A DNA stretch of 64,000 bases from Metellina segmentata (GCA_947359465.1 OX375882.1:53690509-53754508); one strand, 5' to 3'; positions 32,701 through 41,858 are shown, counted from the first letter of the stretch. Notes: a model not told the origin generated them from the sequence alone. Made by a program: numbers and translations.

Positions 32701-34649
32701 AAAACCAATTGATCTGGAAAGGGTTTTTTTATGGTGAAAGGGCATATAAATATTAGCTACTAGAGTGGATTCAAGGTACACCTGTTGTAAAGATTCCTCG
32801 AATTTTGTTTTATTTGAGTTTAAGTAGAAAGCCTAAGGCATGTAGACTGTCTCCTATCCCTTTGTTAGTAATATGTGATAACTGAAAGATCTAGGGGGGT
32901 GAAACTGGTTTTAAAGGTGGGAGAAATGTATGAGTTGAAATAAATATCCTATTCTTATGGAACCCCAGAAATGTTTTTGATGATTAGGTTAGGACATAAT
33001 CCCACATGACCACTCTCAGATGAAACTCCAATATACCGAAACTCAAACACTTGTTATGTTAAAAAAATTACACAGATCAAAAGAAATTCTACAAATTTCT
33101 AATTGATGAGAAAATAGTGCTTAATAATTTTCAGTCTTTCAACTCTTGTAAACTTTATTTTTTCGGGTTTGTACCTTGTTTTTGCTGATCAAGGAATTTT
33201 GAAAATAATCCAAGTTTTTCTAGTGTCAAGAATTGGAGAGCATAAAATCCAAGTTTTTCAAGATCACAATATTTATTTTAACTGCACTGTATGTACAATA
33301 TCTACAGGTAAAGGTAAATCAGGGGTTGGGCTGCCAAGATGCCCAAAAGGGGTTAAATCCTGAGAATAGCAGTCAAGAGGGGTAATCAACAAAAATCCTG
33401 CTGTTCCGGTCAAGCTCAATCCAGCGTTACTTACTTACTAACTTTGTTTCCACAATTACCACAAGGCCATGTGCTCTCGACACCCATGCATGCAAGACTA
33501 CGCCCTCTGTCGGCGTTCCCGGAACTAAGATTCCAGTCAATTCACCACAACATACCTTTTCTCAAAAGGTGCAATACATTATTTCAAAATTAGATTTTTC
33601 TGCTGCCGGAGAAAGAAACATTAAAAATTATCATTTACCCCATTCTATTAATTACTTAGATTTACAATTTTCCACTGCTGCATGCCAAAACAAGGAGGTT
33701 CTTGGTTCACTGGTTTTATTATTAACCTTTAGACTATGGCTGGCACAGCAATTGCACCATGATAACGGCAAGAATAAATTTAGACTACGGATGTTAAAGC
33801 AGCATTGTTTAGTTCTCTTTTGTTAAATCGGGTTCATTAAAGATAGATTGAAAATTTCAGTGGATTTGAAATCTGCTGAAAATTTCACATTAGATCGATA
33901 CCTAAAAATATGATTTTCTTAAAATAAATAATTTTTGAATTGAAACTTTTATATTTTGTCCATATGATTTTGACTTTTGTCATCGAGAAATTAGATTCCA
34001 TTTCCTGTGCTTTTGAAATCTGCTTTTTTATTTTTGCAATATCAATAAGGGCGCATTAGACAATGACGTCACGACTTTTTGGCAATCGAGTTGCAGCAGC
34101 TTCTTCCAATGCTTTGTTTTACACCAGATAGATACCTTATACATTTGATTTTCTTTTAATATATAATTTTTTAATTAAATATTTATATTTTCGCAAGAGT
34201 TTGTGACATCATGCCGACTGAATCTCTTTGCAATTTGAATTTGGTCGCATTTAGCAATGCCGTTATGGTTATTAACCAATGGGAATTCATAGCAATCACC
34301 CGGGGTTAGTGAGCGGTGGTCACACCTGACCCCACGAAAAGAACTGTCATTGGCAACACCGTGCTGGCCACGCAGTGGCTAGTTATATCTATAACTGTAG
34401 TCAAAAGGTTAAAGTCAGTTTAAAAATTTAACCGAGGTTCCCTTTTATGGGCTTGTGATGTTTCCGAATGAACTCCTTAAGTGCACTGTCTATTATGAAT
34501 CTCAGAAACTTGTATATTAAAACTAAAACTTTGTATTTTCATTCCAGACTGGAGAAATGGAAGTTAAAAATCCCTTGTTTCACGATGACTCTACTCCTGT
34601 ATCTCCCCCTGTGCTCCCTGCTAAGTCAGATGGCCTCCAAAGTAACTGA
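2639..34649 (+). CDS. NPDC1: NPDC1-like single-pass membrane protein, whole gene span (7 exons)
   Basis: Orthologue of neural proliferation differentiation and control protein 1 (CAB-1 in C. elegans), a neural membrane protein linked to growth control and vesicle traffic. Exons 2639-2729, 9601-9942, 10069-10242, 10640-10706, 30349-30513, 31963-32065 and 34548-34649 join in phase to 1044 nt: 347 residues plus stop, near the length of human NPDC1 (about 325). Predicted order: signal peptide (about 1-25); polar Gln/Ser-rich ectodomain (26-202); transmembrane helix (203-224); cytoplasmic tail with YPAYG (238-242), KLAQSAQMYHYQHQKQQM (258-275), an acidic stretch, YTVYECPGLAP (304-314) and GEMEVKNPLF. 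The tail is the family signature and makes the identification secure. The ectodomain lacks the Cys-rich segment of vertebrate NPDC1; an exon may be missed or the lineage may lack it. Exon 1 is the least certain part. Confidence 0.9.
5374..5551 (+). mobile_element. tRNA-derived SINE, second family
   Basis: The head has an A-box-like segment (gatagccgattggttagag) and a clear B box (ggttcgaatcccgatc). A unique tail follows, ending near aaataaaaactt. The body does not match the 1792-2119 family, so this is a separate SINE family or a tRNA-headed hybrid. It is not a functional tRNA, because the cloverleaf cannot be completed after the B box. Confidence 0.5.
5656..6120. mobile_element. possible solo LTR or other GC-richer repeat
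   Basis: A sharply bounded, GC-richer block in AT-rich intron. On the + strand it has a TATA-like box (gatgatataaaaacc, about 5773) and a T/C-rich region about 120 bp further on. It could begin TGTGTAG and end AAACA. I see no convincing target-site duplication and no partner LTR in the window. Both strands are partly open, but no protein is recognisable. The call is weak. Confidence 0.25.
6132..7016 (-). mobile_element. Tc1-like DNA transposon, internally deleted
   Basis: The two ends share an inverted terminal repeat containing gtccagtcacattaatgt (left from 6136, right down from 7012). The right end is followed by TA, as expected for Tc1/mariner insertion. About 885 bp in all, shorter than an intact 1.3-1.6-kb element because coding sequence has been lost. 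The left outermost four bases are mutated. Confidence 0.8.
6147..6828 (-). pseudogene. Tc1-like transposase pseudogene
   Basis: Read from 6828 leftwards. The first segment has a helix-turn-helix with ETANFVNCSGIAVVKVYRAW and continues, after a frameshift near 6650, into a second helix-turn-helix and the first catalytic Asp in AFSDESRF. After the words ESKHPATIA the frame jumps to MDPQPRNLAQLATALESAW, which belongs to the extreme C-terminus. The block that should hold the second Asp (DNARPH-type motif) and the Glu (SPDLNPIEH-type motif) is deleted, so the copy cannot be catalytic. Confidence 0.8.
7120..7775 (-). mobile_element. non-autonomous Helitron (family A), minus orientation
   Basis: Read on the - strand it begins TCTCTTAATATTATAAAAGG at 7775, after an A, and ends in CTAG (7123-7120) before a T: Helitron-type borders with no target-site duplication. 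The 3' hairpin is decayed compared with the copy at 20349-21599. Internally it shares the aaaattatttatttaaagaaaatc and ttcaaatccgttgaaattt modules with the other family copies. There is no Rep/helicase coding. Confidence 0.6.
9601..9942 (+). CDS. NPDC1: NPDC1 exon 2
   Basis: Acceptor ttgtttacag before 9601 and donor gtaagg after 9942. It enters with two bases of a Glu codon and leaves with one, matching exon 3. It encodes a polar Gln/Ser/Ala-rich ectodomain piece starting AILQKDLQDFVQRLTRQQQM, with a possible short amphipathic helix near the start. The link to the conserved tail rests on phase and contiguity. Confidence 0.8.
10069..10242 (+). CDS. NPDC1: NPDC1 exon 3
   Basis: Acceptor tcttttag, donor gttagt. 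Phase 1 in and phase 1 out. It encodes the juxtamembrane ectodomain, Ser/Thr/Glu-rich and ending EEDSFSDVYFV, directly before the transmembrane exon, as in NPDC1 relatives. Confidence 0.85.
10640..10706 (+). CDS. NPDC1: NPDC1 exon 4: transmembrane helix
   Basis: Acceptor tgctttcag, donor gtattt. The 67-nt exon encodes the single membrane span, AIVAGCCAVGIFGVISAGFC followed by FYR, with the basic stop-transfer continuing in exon 5 (LQKSRK). It leaves two bases over. The 19.6-kb intron that follows separates the membrane-anchoring part from the cytoplasmic tail. Confidence 0.9.
13090..14457 (-). mobile_element. rearranged Ty3/gypsy retrotransposon fragment
   Basis: It holds an integrase fragment (13697-14305) between two near-identical 110-bp direct repeats (13343-13452 and 14348-14457), which are probably LTR pieces. 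Gag, protease and reverse transcriptase are absent. The right repeat abuts the integrase on the side where the rest of pol should lie, so the copy arose by internal deletion or recombination, not simple 5' truncation. No target-site duplication is visible. Confidence 0.6.
13697..14305 (-). pseudogene. Ty3/gypsy integrase C-terminal fragment
   Basis: Reading leftwards the frame has YIMTFGRPTMILSDLGTQFT, containing the second catalytic Asp of a retroviral-type integrase, then GISLHHTTIRNPKAKGQSER with the catalytic Glu in the SER motif. A GDVVYIKNGDKFKVRFSRPYE segment resembling the C-terminal module of gypsy integrases follows. The Zn finger and first Asp are missing. The frame is open for about 200 codons, but without the rest of pol it is a relic. 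Confidence 0.75.
15455..16135 (+). mobile_element. Helitron family A, 3'-truncated, plus orientation
   Basis: The left end ctctagttataaaaggaagtg matches the 5' terminus of the family, and gtttgtctgtttg and the body modules (ttgaattta, gattcgaaatctg, aatacctaaaaatacgattt) follow in order. The 3' hairpin and CTAG are not found where expected, so the right border near 16135 is approximate. Confidence 0.5.
16695..16763. repeat. three identical 23-bp tandem repeats
   Basis: The unit starting cacaaacttaaatgttttaa repeats exactly three times (16695-16717, 16718-16740, 16741-16763) with no mismatch, which points to recent expansion. Non-coding, in intron 4. Confidence 0.9.
16915..17225. mobile_element. 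Helitron-like fragment with GTTGGCGAGC signature
   Basis: It carries ggggttggcgagcaataggcgaagctccc (about 17191-17220), similar to the 3' region of the Helitron at 49240-49887 (gggggttggcgagcgtaagcgagc). The rest is GC-richer than its surroundings. Neither terminus can be placed. Confidence 0.3.
18386..18552 (+). mobile_element. tRNA-like SINE, third family
   Basis: The head ccattgtggctcagtgggta and the degenerate B box ggttatattcctcc are followed by a body (tctcttctgtatcaataaa, tgtatgtccattacttgga) that matches the copy at 23139-23345. Two related copies with the same order of motifs support a SINE family rather than a tRNA gene. Confidence 0.5.
19174..19180 (+). promoter_or_regulatory. TATA-like box upstream of the 19285 start
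   Basis: TATATAG preceded by ccc, 105 bp upstream of the ATG at 19285. A T-rich and then C/T-richer leader lies between. Its position fits a core promoter for the candidate alternative first exon. Inferred from motif and position only. Confidence 0.3.
19285..19340 (+). CDS. candidate alternative first exon of NPDC1
   Basis: ATG with G at +4 in a GC-richer island (about 19235-19345) opens MDKASPDLIAQAKDYLHG and stops at a near-consensus donor gtaagtc with two bases left over. That is the phase exon 5 at 30349 accepts, so splicing there would give a Leu codon and run into the conserved tail, making a cytosolic NPDC1 form without signal peptide or membrane helix. I do not recognise the 18 residues. 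Alternatives: a separate small gene continuing at 19745 (40 codons, then stop), or chance. A matching phase has a one-in-three chance. Confidence 0.4.
20349..21599 (-). mobile_element. non-autonomous Helitron (family A), long copy
   Basis: Read on the - strand it starts TCACTACTATTATAAAAGG (from 21599) and ends with the hairpin GCCACGCAGTGGC followed by TAG (to 20349, CTAG overlapping the hairpin), between A and T: classical Helitron termini. At 1251 bp it is about twice the size of the 7120-7775 copy. The excess comes from repeated internal modules: ttcttttcgtggggtc and ctcgctaacccc occur twice, and an aatttaaaaattatttattt block several times. No coding capacity. Confidence 0.75.
22660..23000 (-). 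pseudogene. degenerate mariner transposase remnant
   Basis: On the - strand, in frames broken by stops and shifts, I read VNIKFRMNIGKTATETL, which resembles the N-terminal HTH of mariner transposases. About 180 bp later RYRKIGEAIQRKRPELWPDN resembles the segment before the DNAPAH motif. The part between is mostly missing and the catalytic motifs are lost. The extent is approximate. Confidence 0.45.
23139..23345 (+). mobile_element. tRNA-like SINE, third family
   Basis: The head ggcggttggcccagtgggtttgcc and B-box-like ggttagactcctccc are followed by the same body as 18386-18552 (tctcttctgtgtcataaa, tgcatgtccatttacttga, cgccatt). The tail near ccaaccatgttccgggaatta differs from the other copy. 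Confidence 0.5.
24409..25800 (-). mobile_element. Tc1-like DNA transposon, near full length
   Basis: The ends are a 34-bp inverted repeat (24409-24442 and 25767-25800) beginning cactcattgccataaaaatt, identical on both sides as far as I can read, flanked by the TA duplication (24407-24408 and 25801-25802). 1392 bp is close to intact size for Tc1 elements. The identical ends point to a young insertion, although its transposase is broken. Confidence 0.9.
24564..25497 (-). pseudogene. Tc1-like transposase, one stop and one frameshift
   Basis: From 25497 leftwards: paired-like HTH (GWSTRQVARQVGRSHFTVKR), a GRPR hook (GSGRPRQTSRR), then a TAG codon at about 25107 right after the TATEWN motif. The frame reopens with VVFSDESRFNL (first Asp), FQQDNARPHTARMSQDC (second Asp) and SPDLSPIEHIWD (Glu). 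A frameshift near 24695 moves the C-terminus (LQQLWNEMSQDIIRNLHA, ending REGSTEY) to another frame. I count 32 residues between the second Asp and the Glu, against 34 in canonical Tc1. Only two lesions separate this copy from an open frame. Confidence 0.85.
26685..27440. repeat. 66-bp satellite array, 11 units, open on both strands
   Basis: Eleven 66-bp units plus a partial one, each with tcgcgattttttccgatctt and cccttagctagcgca. Because 66 is divisible by 3, one + frame stays open from 26637 to 27506 as repeated 22-residue units of the type SRFFPILHRHPLASADLAVI, and the - strand is open over 26582-27139. Units 1-7 mostly alternate between acaggcat/acaggctt..tagctagc and acgggcat..taactagc types, a 132-bp higher-order repeat. 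I regard the open frames as a by-product of unit length, not a gene. Confidence 0.85.
28216..28473 (+). CDS. unrecognised 85-residue open frame inside a transposon
   Basis: ATG to TAA, not matching any family I can name with confidence. The stretch LPANLQVFRCMMYHIKEG, then ESAKLVLSQAKLFHEKANIP and a Lys/Leu-rich C-terminal helix, has the amphipathic pattern of a small helical domain. It loosely resembles N-terminal regions of unnamed proteins that recur in invertebrate mobile elements. It sits inside the CCTGGGCGATGT element, so a captured or TE-encoded exon is more likely than a host gene. No splice partner was found. Confidence 0.35.
   Translation: MIICDDSQINGSKLPANLQVFRCMMYHIKEGVQENRTKWESAKLVLSQAKLFHEKANIPIISERKACEKLKKLLDDSVKLRGIPL
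29500..29560 (-). mobile_element. Helitron 3'-end fragment
   Basis: Read on the - strand this ends gtgggcggaccccctag before a T, a short GC hairpin followed by CTAG, preceded by gagttggtgagcag. That resembles the 3' end of the Helitron at 49240-49887 (gttggcgagc ... gggggctggccccctag). The 5' border cannot be placed. Confidence 0.35.
30349..30513 (+). CDS. NPDC1: NPDC1 exon 5: conserved cytoplasmic tail
   Basis: Acceptor ttttgtgtag, donor gtatgt. It encodes LQKSRKAAADVDYPAYGVTG and then KLAQSAQMYHYQHQKQQM, the most conserved block of the NPDC1 family. It enters needing one base and leaves with two. It is downstream of both exon 4 and the candidate alternative first exon at 19285, and is in phase with both. 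Confidence 0.95.
31963..32065 (+). CDS. NPDC1: NPDC1 exon 6: acidic segment and YECPGLAP
   Basis: Acceptor tgccgtttag, donor gtcagt. It encodes a Ser/Thr-rich then acidic stretch (SASDVDSEEEIGEEGDYT) followed by VYECPGLAP, a hallmark of the family C-terminus. It ends on a codon boundary. Confidence 0.95.
33780..34382 (+). mobile_element. Helitron family A, 5'-truncated, plus orientation
   Basis: The right end has the intact hairpin GGCCACGCAGTGGC followed by TAG and T (34367-34383), and inside it gtgagcggtggtcacacctgacccc and ttttcgt-type words shared with 20349-21599. The ctattataaaagg 5' end is missing. It lies in NPDC1 intron 6 in the same orientation as the gene. Confidence 0.6.
34548..34649 (+). 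CDS. NPDC1: NPDC1 exon 7: C-terminus and stop
   Basis: Acceptor tttcattccag. It encodes TGEMEVKNPLFHDDSTPVSP and a Pro-rich end, with stop TGA at 34647-34649. GEMEVKNPLF is conserved in NPDC1 proteins. A hydrophobic reading of an overlapping frame is a shadow. Confidence 0.95.
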   Translation, partial: TGEMEVKNPLFHDDSTPVSPPVLPAKSDGLQSN

Positions 34650-37600
34650 ACTTGATATCCATCCAGAAACGTCCTTGCTCAGAAGCTACCTGTTATTGTT
34701 ACCCCTGGTTCCCACCTCATCATTGCAAATCCTGTTTGCATAAATCCTTTTCTGACTTTTCAAGAAATAACTATACTTTTGAATATGTTTTAAGAATTTA
34801 TTGGAAATCTGTAGTCTTTCTTTTACAATCTTGTGCTATTTTAGTAATCGATAATCGATTTGAAATGATTAATCTGTTTTTAAGATTGTCTAAGTCATAA
34901 AAAATGTTTACTTTAGTGTGGGTAGCTGGTTCCTGCTCTTCAGAAACTTTCAGTGGAGCATGTCATAAGAATAAAATGTCATGAAATTTATTGAACAGTA
35001 TTTCATCAAAACAACTTACAGCACTTTTCACATGGAAACTTATGCTGGTGCAAAGCTTTTTGCAAACAGTATAAAATTGACACTCAGCAATTGCACTCAT
35101 GAATTCAATACATTAAAAATTATAAGAAACTGTTGAATTTTTTAACTTGTGATGATGCAACAATTGTACTTGAGAAATAATGTGTATATGAAGAGCTGTA
35201 GGTTGAGTAAATTTTCAAACTAATAAAAGAATTTTATCTTAGAATGATAGAAAAGAAAAAAGGAATGTTATATTGAGACAATTTACCAAAATTTGCATTT
35301 TAGAAGTTACTAATTTTTTATTCAGTGTTTATATTTTTAATATTAATTTTAATGTAAATTCATTTGGTTTATATAAATAGACATGTTTCTGAGTTAAGGG
35401 TTATCAGGCTGTCTGAGCCTTTTCTCCACATGAGAAAGTCACTTGCTCTAGTCCGAATGCAAAGTACCCATCATTGATCTATTAGAAGAAATATTGGTAA
35501 AGGATGGTCAAATATATTTTGTGATTGAATTTATCTAGTCTTCAGTACATGGAAAGTATATTAAGTATTAGGGGGAAATATCTCAAGAGAATTTTAAGTA
35601 TGAAATCTACGTATTGAATATTTTCTAGTCAGTGTTCTTGTAAGAATGTAAGTTATTTAATTATTATACTGTCAAGTAGTTTTATGTTAGATACCAAATT
35701 TGCCTTCCTTTGATTTATAAAACAGTGAATTTCAAAAGTATAGTTGGATCTTGATGTACTTATCTCTTTCCCTTATTATCTAGGGTAGATGCTGCAAACT
35801 ATAGTGGTGTAAAATTAATATATAAAATATATATACATATATATATATATAGTATTTTTGTTCTATAGTGATCACTGAGAACTGTAGCAATGACTTGAGC
35901 TGCATATTATTAATAATTATAATTTTCCATCAGTCTTGTCAGTCAACTGGAATCGCATTTGCCAGATGTTTTACAGATGTTGATTGTTTACATAAAATGC
36001 AAAAGCTAGTCATAAAAATGCACAACTGAGAAACTTGTTACTTTTATCTCTTGTAATTTATCTTTAAATAAAAATCTGTACAGTCTAGCCAGTTGCTATA
36101 CTTTACAAATTAAATAGTCAGATGGTTTGTTGTTATGTGTTTAAATATATACAATATTAGGATTTAAAGGTATGGAGAGAATTAAATGTGTTATATTTTT
36201 AATGTTTATGCATTTAAGAAAAAAATATGTTTCAGTAAACTTTTAAATTTGTTTATTTTTGTCTTGCATTTGATAAAATTTTATTTTTAATCCTTTTATG
36301 TTTTTTCTCTGACTGTCTTGCACAGATTTTGAAAAGGGGTTCACTAATTTAAAAATGTGTCTAAAAGTAATTAATTCGCCAATCATGTTTTTGAATTTTT
36401 TTAAGCATCTGTTACTATTAAAAACCTACCATGTTTAGAAATTGTTAACCTTTGAGAACTCATTTTTATGAATATTTTTCTGTGAAGAAATTAAATTTGG
36501 AAAGGATTGTTGTACAACAGTTTTATATTAGAACCATAGAAAACATTTATATTGCTTACAATATCTTGGCTGTATCATCACTGGCACTGTTAGTTACTAC
36601 AGAGTAAAGTGAAATTTAACATTGAATATAACATTGGTTTTGATTTGTTAGTTACAAATTCTTACATAATTCTATATGAAATCAAAAATGTATAATGTCT
36701 TTGAAATGTAAATTATAATTAGCTTATATGAATCAAATGGATCAAATCTGTTTTACAAAGTTATAATTAAGAGAAAATTTACTGTGCATTTTAAGTCAAT
36801 ATAACTATCAAAGTTAATAAATTATACCTTGCTTTAAATAGGATACCTATATAGATAAATCAGTTGGAATTTTTTTTATTTTTATAAAAAGTACATCATT
36901 CATTAAAAATTATTCTACATGTAAATAAAACAATGCTATCTTAACAAAAATCTTAGATAAACTTAACATTCAATTTCCAATCGCAGTAGCTTGTTTGTAT
37001 CAAAGCTTGCACTTGATTAAGTGTGTCTAGGTAATTAGAAGAAAAACTTTTGTTGTTATCATACTTAGCATTTTTTTACTATAGTGAAATGCACTTTATA
37101 TAGATTAGTTGTTTCTGAAAACAGTAATCTCATTTTACACTGGGAAAAAAAAACATTCCAAGGTGAATATTCCATTTTTATTTTATAATTTATTTATCCA
37201 ACCATGATAAGCTATGGAAATGTGAAATTGCACTTGTTTATTTTGAGGATCTTGGATTTCCCTTTTTTGTATGGTCACACTCTCAAAGCCCCTTTGAACC
37301 ACTTTTTATTGTCTTTTTGATGGATGCAGATGTTGTTCGGGTCCAGTTTAATTTACATTCAGTACTTGTATGAAAATGGTGTTCCAATAGGCAGAGTCAG
37401 CTGGTACACGGGTCCAATGAATGGTAACTGATTTAAGATTAAGATGCCTTTTTATTCTTTATATTCTTAAGCATATGCATTTTCACATTCTTTTGCTTAC
37501 TCATGATGTTCTTAGGAGTAATATGTTCAAGCTTTATCATAGATTTTTGTAAAAAGCATGGATATAACATGCTATGACACGCTTGTTCTATGCATAGAGA

Positions 37601-37744
37601 GCTCTTATTTAATTTTGTAGTGGTTAAAGAATAGTTCGTTCGTCCAGACTTTTTTGGTAATTCCTCAGTGTCCAAAAGCCAGTAATTTAAGTCGGCATGG
37701 TTGTGCTTCCTGTTGTACATATATACAAGTACAATATCAATAAA
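34650..37744 (+). other. NPDC1 3' UTR and downstream DNA
   Basis: AT-rich with no recognisable coding. An AATAAA at 34970-34975 would give a short 3' UTR of about 0.35 kb. Other signals follow, including one at 37739-37744 with a T-rich stretch after it, which would give a 3-kb UTR. Long UTRs are common in neural genes, but sequence alone cannot decide. Confidence 0.35.
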
Positions 37745-39265
37745 TTGTTTTAACCCTTGCTTTGTTGCTCTTTTACTATATTTCTGATAACAAATATTTT
37801 AAAATAAAATTAACCAGATGATTTAAAAAAATTTCAATTTAAACTAAATTCTAACATTAGGGAACAATGTAAGTAAAGGCTGACAATTTTTACTTTTTCA
37901 AGTTCTATTAAAAAAATTGCCACGCACTTCTTATTTGATAAATTAGTCTTGGATTTCAAAAACTTTATTCCAGCATGAGTAATTTTCATCTCCAGAGAAA
38001 TTGAAATGACACATAAATTTTAACACTAGGACTCTTGAGGAGTTCAAGTTTGTTAAAATGAATCGATTGAGTGACTCCAATAATTGCTAAATGTTTTCTA
38101 GCTCTTAAAAAATAACACTTCATGAATAAAATCGCCTTAAAAATCTTAATTCATAGCAAAATTACTTTAGTAAATACTGAGCAAAATAACGATGGTTATT
38201 ACTCTGACAACTAATTATATCTCAAGTATAATTTGTTTGAAATAAAATCTGAAGAATGACTAAATTTGTTTGCAATCTAACAAGCAATGAAATAAAATAT
38301 CTACAACTATACAAGGTCTGATCTAAAAAATATCCAACCAACTTTATTTCTTATAGCGTTAACTTACTAGTCTGAAGACGGGATTGGTAAATGCAACCAA
38401 GATTTTTTCTTGTGCAGCCCTTATACTTGCATGTATATTTTTGAGTTTGGCATGTTTCCATCTAAACTGATTTGCACAAAACGCTAGAATACATTAATGT
38501 TGATCCTGATTTCACGATCAGAGATGAGTCCTGGGCCTGACCTATAGTTCACCCTCAATCATAGGCACAATCATCTCACTAGAAAACACCAGGGTCTTCA
38601 TGACACAGAAATCAATATGAAGGTCAAATTTTTTTTCAAAATCAAGGTGAGTATGCTCTGTTGGCCCATGCTATCGACAAGAGGCATATCTACTGTCTAT
38701 GAAAAATTTTAAGATTAAATTCTCAAAATGGCTACTGTAAGATAGCTCACCACAATGTTTCAATGCACTTCTTTGAGAGTTTTAGCCAAATACGTCTCAA
38801 CACCAGGGATATAGACAGTTGACCACATGTGGCTCTTGATTTTCTGGCAACCCTAGGGTTTGAATATGTGATTTCAACAATTTTATAAATTCCATTAGCC
38901 CTAATCATCATATGGCTGATAAAAATGTCCCTGATATCAAAAGTCTGGATTAGCTTTACTGGTTGACATTACTAATAACAAATACATAACTTCAGGGTAA
39001 AGATTAATTGATATTACTCAACTTTAGAGCCACATTTTGTCTCCAATGCAAATTAACTATTTCAAACCCAATTAAAGTCGGGGAATTGCATCCATTTTTC
39101 CAATTACAAGAACACTTTTTCCATTTTGACTAAAAATGTACCTGAATCAGTACGGTATGAACTCATCGACACAGAAATGAGAACCAGCAAAATAAATTAA
39201 ATATGAAAACTCATTAAACTTCTATTTTGTCAATAAAAACAATTGTAAATTGTTTCTAGACAATA

Positions 39266-40213
39266 CTAGCCACTGCGTGGCTAGCCCGTGCCCTTCGTAA
39301 ACCAACCCCGTGATGTAAGGTATTAATCTGGTGTAAAATTTTCCTCATATTTCAAATCATTTGAAGATATATTCAATTTAAAAATTATTTATTTAAAGAA
39401 AATCATATTTTTGGGAATCAATCTGAAGTGAAATTTTCCGCAGATTTCAAATCCGTTCAAATTTTTAATCTATCCTTAGCGATTCCGAATTTACGAAAAA
39501 AACTTAATCCCAGTCAATATGTTTTTTATTTCTTGCTCTCATTCGCCGAAAAGGGGACAGGAAATGTAATATGTTTCTTTTTTTTTTTAACGCAAAGGGC
39601 AGAATATGCAATCTGGTTTTTTTTTTGGAAAGTGAAAGTTTACATGACGTCACTATCTCTTGCGAAACTATAAAAGGTCACGTGGGTAGAAAAAGTTCAT
39701 TTTAGGTTTCTTCTTTCGGCCGGTAATGTGTGGTAATTTTAGTTATTGTCGTACTAGAGCAACACAACGGGCTATTGACGACGGTCCGGGATCAGTCCCA
39801 TGAGGGAAAGGTAATGGTAATTTTTAGTTAACGTCGTACTAGAGCAACACAACGGGATATTGACGACGGTCCGCAATCAGTCCCTTAGGGGAAAGATTCG
39901 AGGACAACACCTCGTAATTTTGAACCACGGTCAGATGACGAAGCAACACCTGAGCTGGCACCCCACTCTCCAAACTTCCACGCCAACCCAACGTGATTTC
40001 TTTCGGCCGGACGAAACGCGTTTGAAGAACCAGGTAGAGAATAAAACTATTAAATTCATTTAAAAAGATTCTAGATTGAATTTTAAAATTTCACCGTGAC
40101 CCAAAAATTGCATAAAATTCGGACTACCTGTTTGCCAAATCTCATTGTGAGTGACATAGATCGTCAGGATTTTGCGGCGGCGAAACAAACACTTCCTTTT
40201 ATAATAGTAGCGA
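39266..40213 (-). mobile_element. Helitron family A, minus orientation, with a SINE inside
   Basis: Read on the - strand it starts TCGCTACTATTATAAAAGG (from 40213) and ends with the hairpin GCCACGCAGTGGC and TAG (to 39266) between A and T. Without the inserted SINE (39724-39997 plus a 13-bp duplication) it would be about 660 bp, the size of the copy at 7120-7775. Confidence 0.75.
39724..39997 (-). mobile_element. SINE inserted in a Helitron, with 13-bp duplication
   Basis: TTCTTTCGGCCGG occurs exactly before (39711-39723) and after (39998-40010) this block, the target-site duplication of an L1-type insertion. The block holds two tandem partial copies of the 1792-2119 SINE body in reverse (actagagcaacacaacggg at about 39760 and 39838; ggacggtc-type words after each). 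The tRNA head is not seen. Confidence 0.75.
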
Positions 40214-40999
40214 TGCATAAATTTGAAATGTGCAAGGCTCTTTGGGTTAACATATCTGAATAAACTACTCAAGAATATTAAATTGCAAAAATAGATATTT
40301 CTTGACTAATGAAAATTTAGAAACAATTTTTGTCAGAGTGACCGGGCAATGTCTAATTAGATAGACAATGTGTGTAGTAGTGACCAAGAACAGAGGGACA
40401 CTACATACCTAAATATTGGACACACACATTTATTTTTACAATATAATACTAAGTTTCAGATATACATGCCGCACCATTGTCCGGTGCAAAAGCATGTCTC
40501 TTCCTCTCAAGTCTACAGCGAATGTCCTTATACTGGGTTACAAAAATTGACCCATATATTAAAAACTGCTGTCATGCATTGTTAAATTATTTACTTATCA
40601 TTCTTAGTAATACTGATAAATAACTTTCATTTTATCTGTGGCCCCTTGGTATTGGCCCACAAGTCTACATCCCAGCACAACACAGATGTACCTATTCTAC
40701 TTCTCAGACATGACTCCATGTGATGTTTAGCCAATTTCTAGGCTGAAGATAACACTCAAGGGCAAGATTTCACAACAGAATATAGGAAATGTGACAGAAC
40801 AACTGAAGGTCCTAAAGTGATTGAAAATGCTTTCAGAGCCATTGAAATGTCAACTTGTAGAAGGGTCTAGTTTACAGGGTACAAATATGAACTAAATGTT
40901 TTATTTTCTGACCACAGGTCATTTGTGAAGACCATACAGTTTGAATTGTACAATTTACAGCTCAGGTGTGTAAACCCTTTTTAAATCTAAATTAGCTAT

Positions 41000-41826
41000 A
41001 TAAGAACTTAGTATTCACCAAGTGTGAAACAAAAATATCTAAAATAGAGAAAAATAATTTTCTTACTGCAATTGTTTTCTTAGATTTTTTTCCCCCCTGG
41101 CATTACAGTTTTATGCAATATGCTATTGAGCAAACATTACTTCGCATTTGGTAAATGTTCCTATGAAATTACTACGTACCCCTTCAAAGCAAGTAGGATA
41201 TTCTGATTCATGATTGGAAGCAATTTCAATTTCAACAGCTCATAAAACCATTAAGGATCTGAGGTTTGCAGGACAAGTTGTGACAGCCCTTTCAATTAAA
41301 AAAGGTTCATAAAAATAAAAGTACGAATTTTTTTTTTAATTTATAACATTTTTTAAGTGTTCATTTGTTTAATGCCTTATTCAATTTTTTTTAATGTGTA
41401 AATACTCTGTTAATTCACGGAATCCATAAAAACTTTTATCCAAATTCTTGAATAATTTCAGATGGCTCCTTCACCTTTGAATTAATCAAGTTTTACTGTA
41501 TAAATATACTACTTGCACTCGGGAACAAGTCTTTCGCACTTCATAAGTATTATAAAATGGGATAGCAGATATATTGGGTATTCAAAAATATCATTTTGCT
41601 TAGAAATTTAGGAAACTGACTGAAAAGCCTGTATATAAATTTTAGTACAAATACATTATATTAAGCTGTGTGGAAGTTATATAAAATTTGATAGCTTCGA
41701 CATGCATTTTTTTCATATAGTGTCAAAATTTTAATTCATGTGATAGTTGCATACATATATTTCAAATTAAGTTTTTTTTGGCAAGTGCATAACTGGATTG
41801 TAAAGCAAACAAATGTTCAAACCATA

Positions 41827-41858
<32 letters not shown>

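Larger units (their letters stand above)
38310..40990 (+). pseudogene. degenerate mariner remnant split by a Helitron
   Basis: Left part: after an end-like aggtctgatctaaaaaatat (38315) broken frames read IRDESWA and later SSH-KTPGSS, resembling the first-Asp region (GDESW) and the SSQWK-PGSP block of mariner transposases. Right part (40640-40990): SDMTPCD and RLKITLKGK and NVTEQLKVL, resembling the C-terminal third. A Helitron (39266-40213) lies between. The halves could be one old element or two; all frames are heavily broken. Confidence 0.4.
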
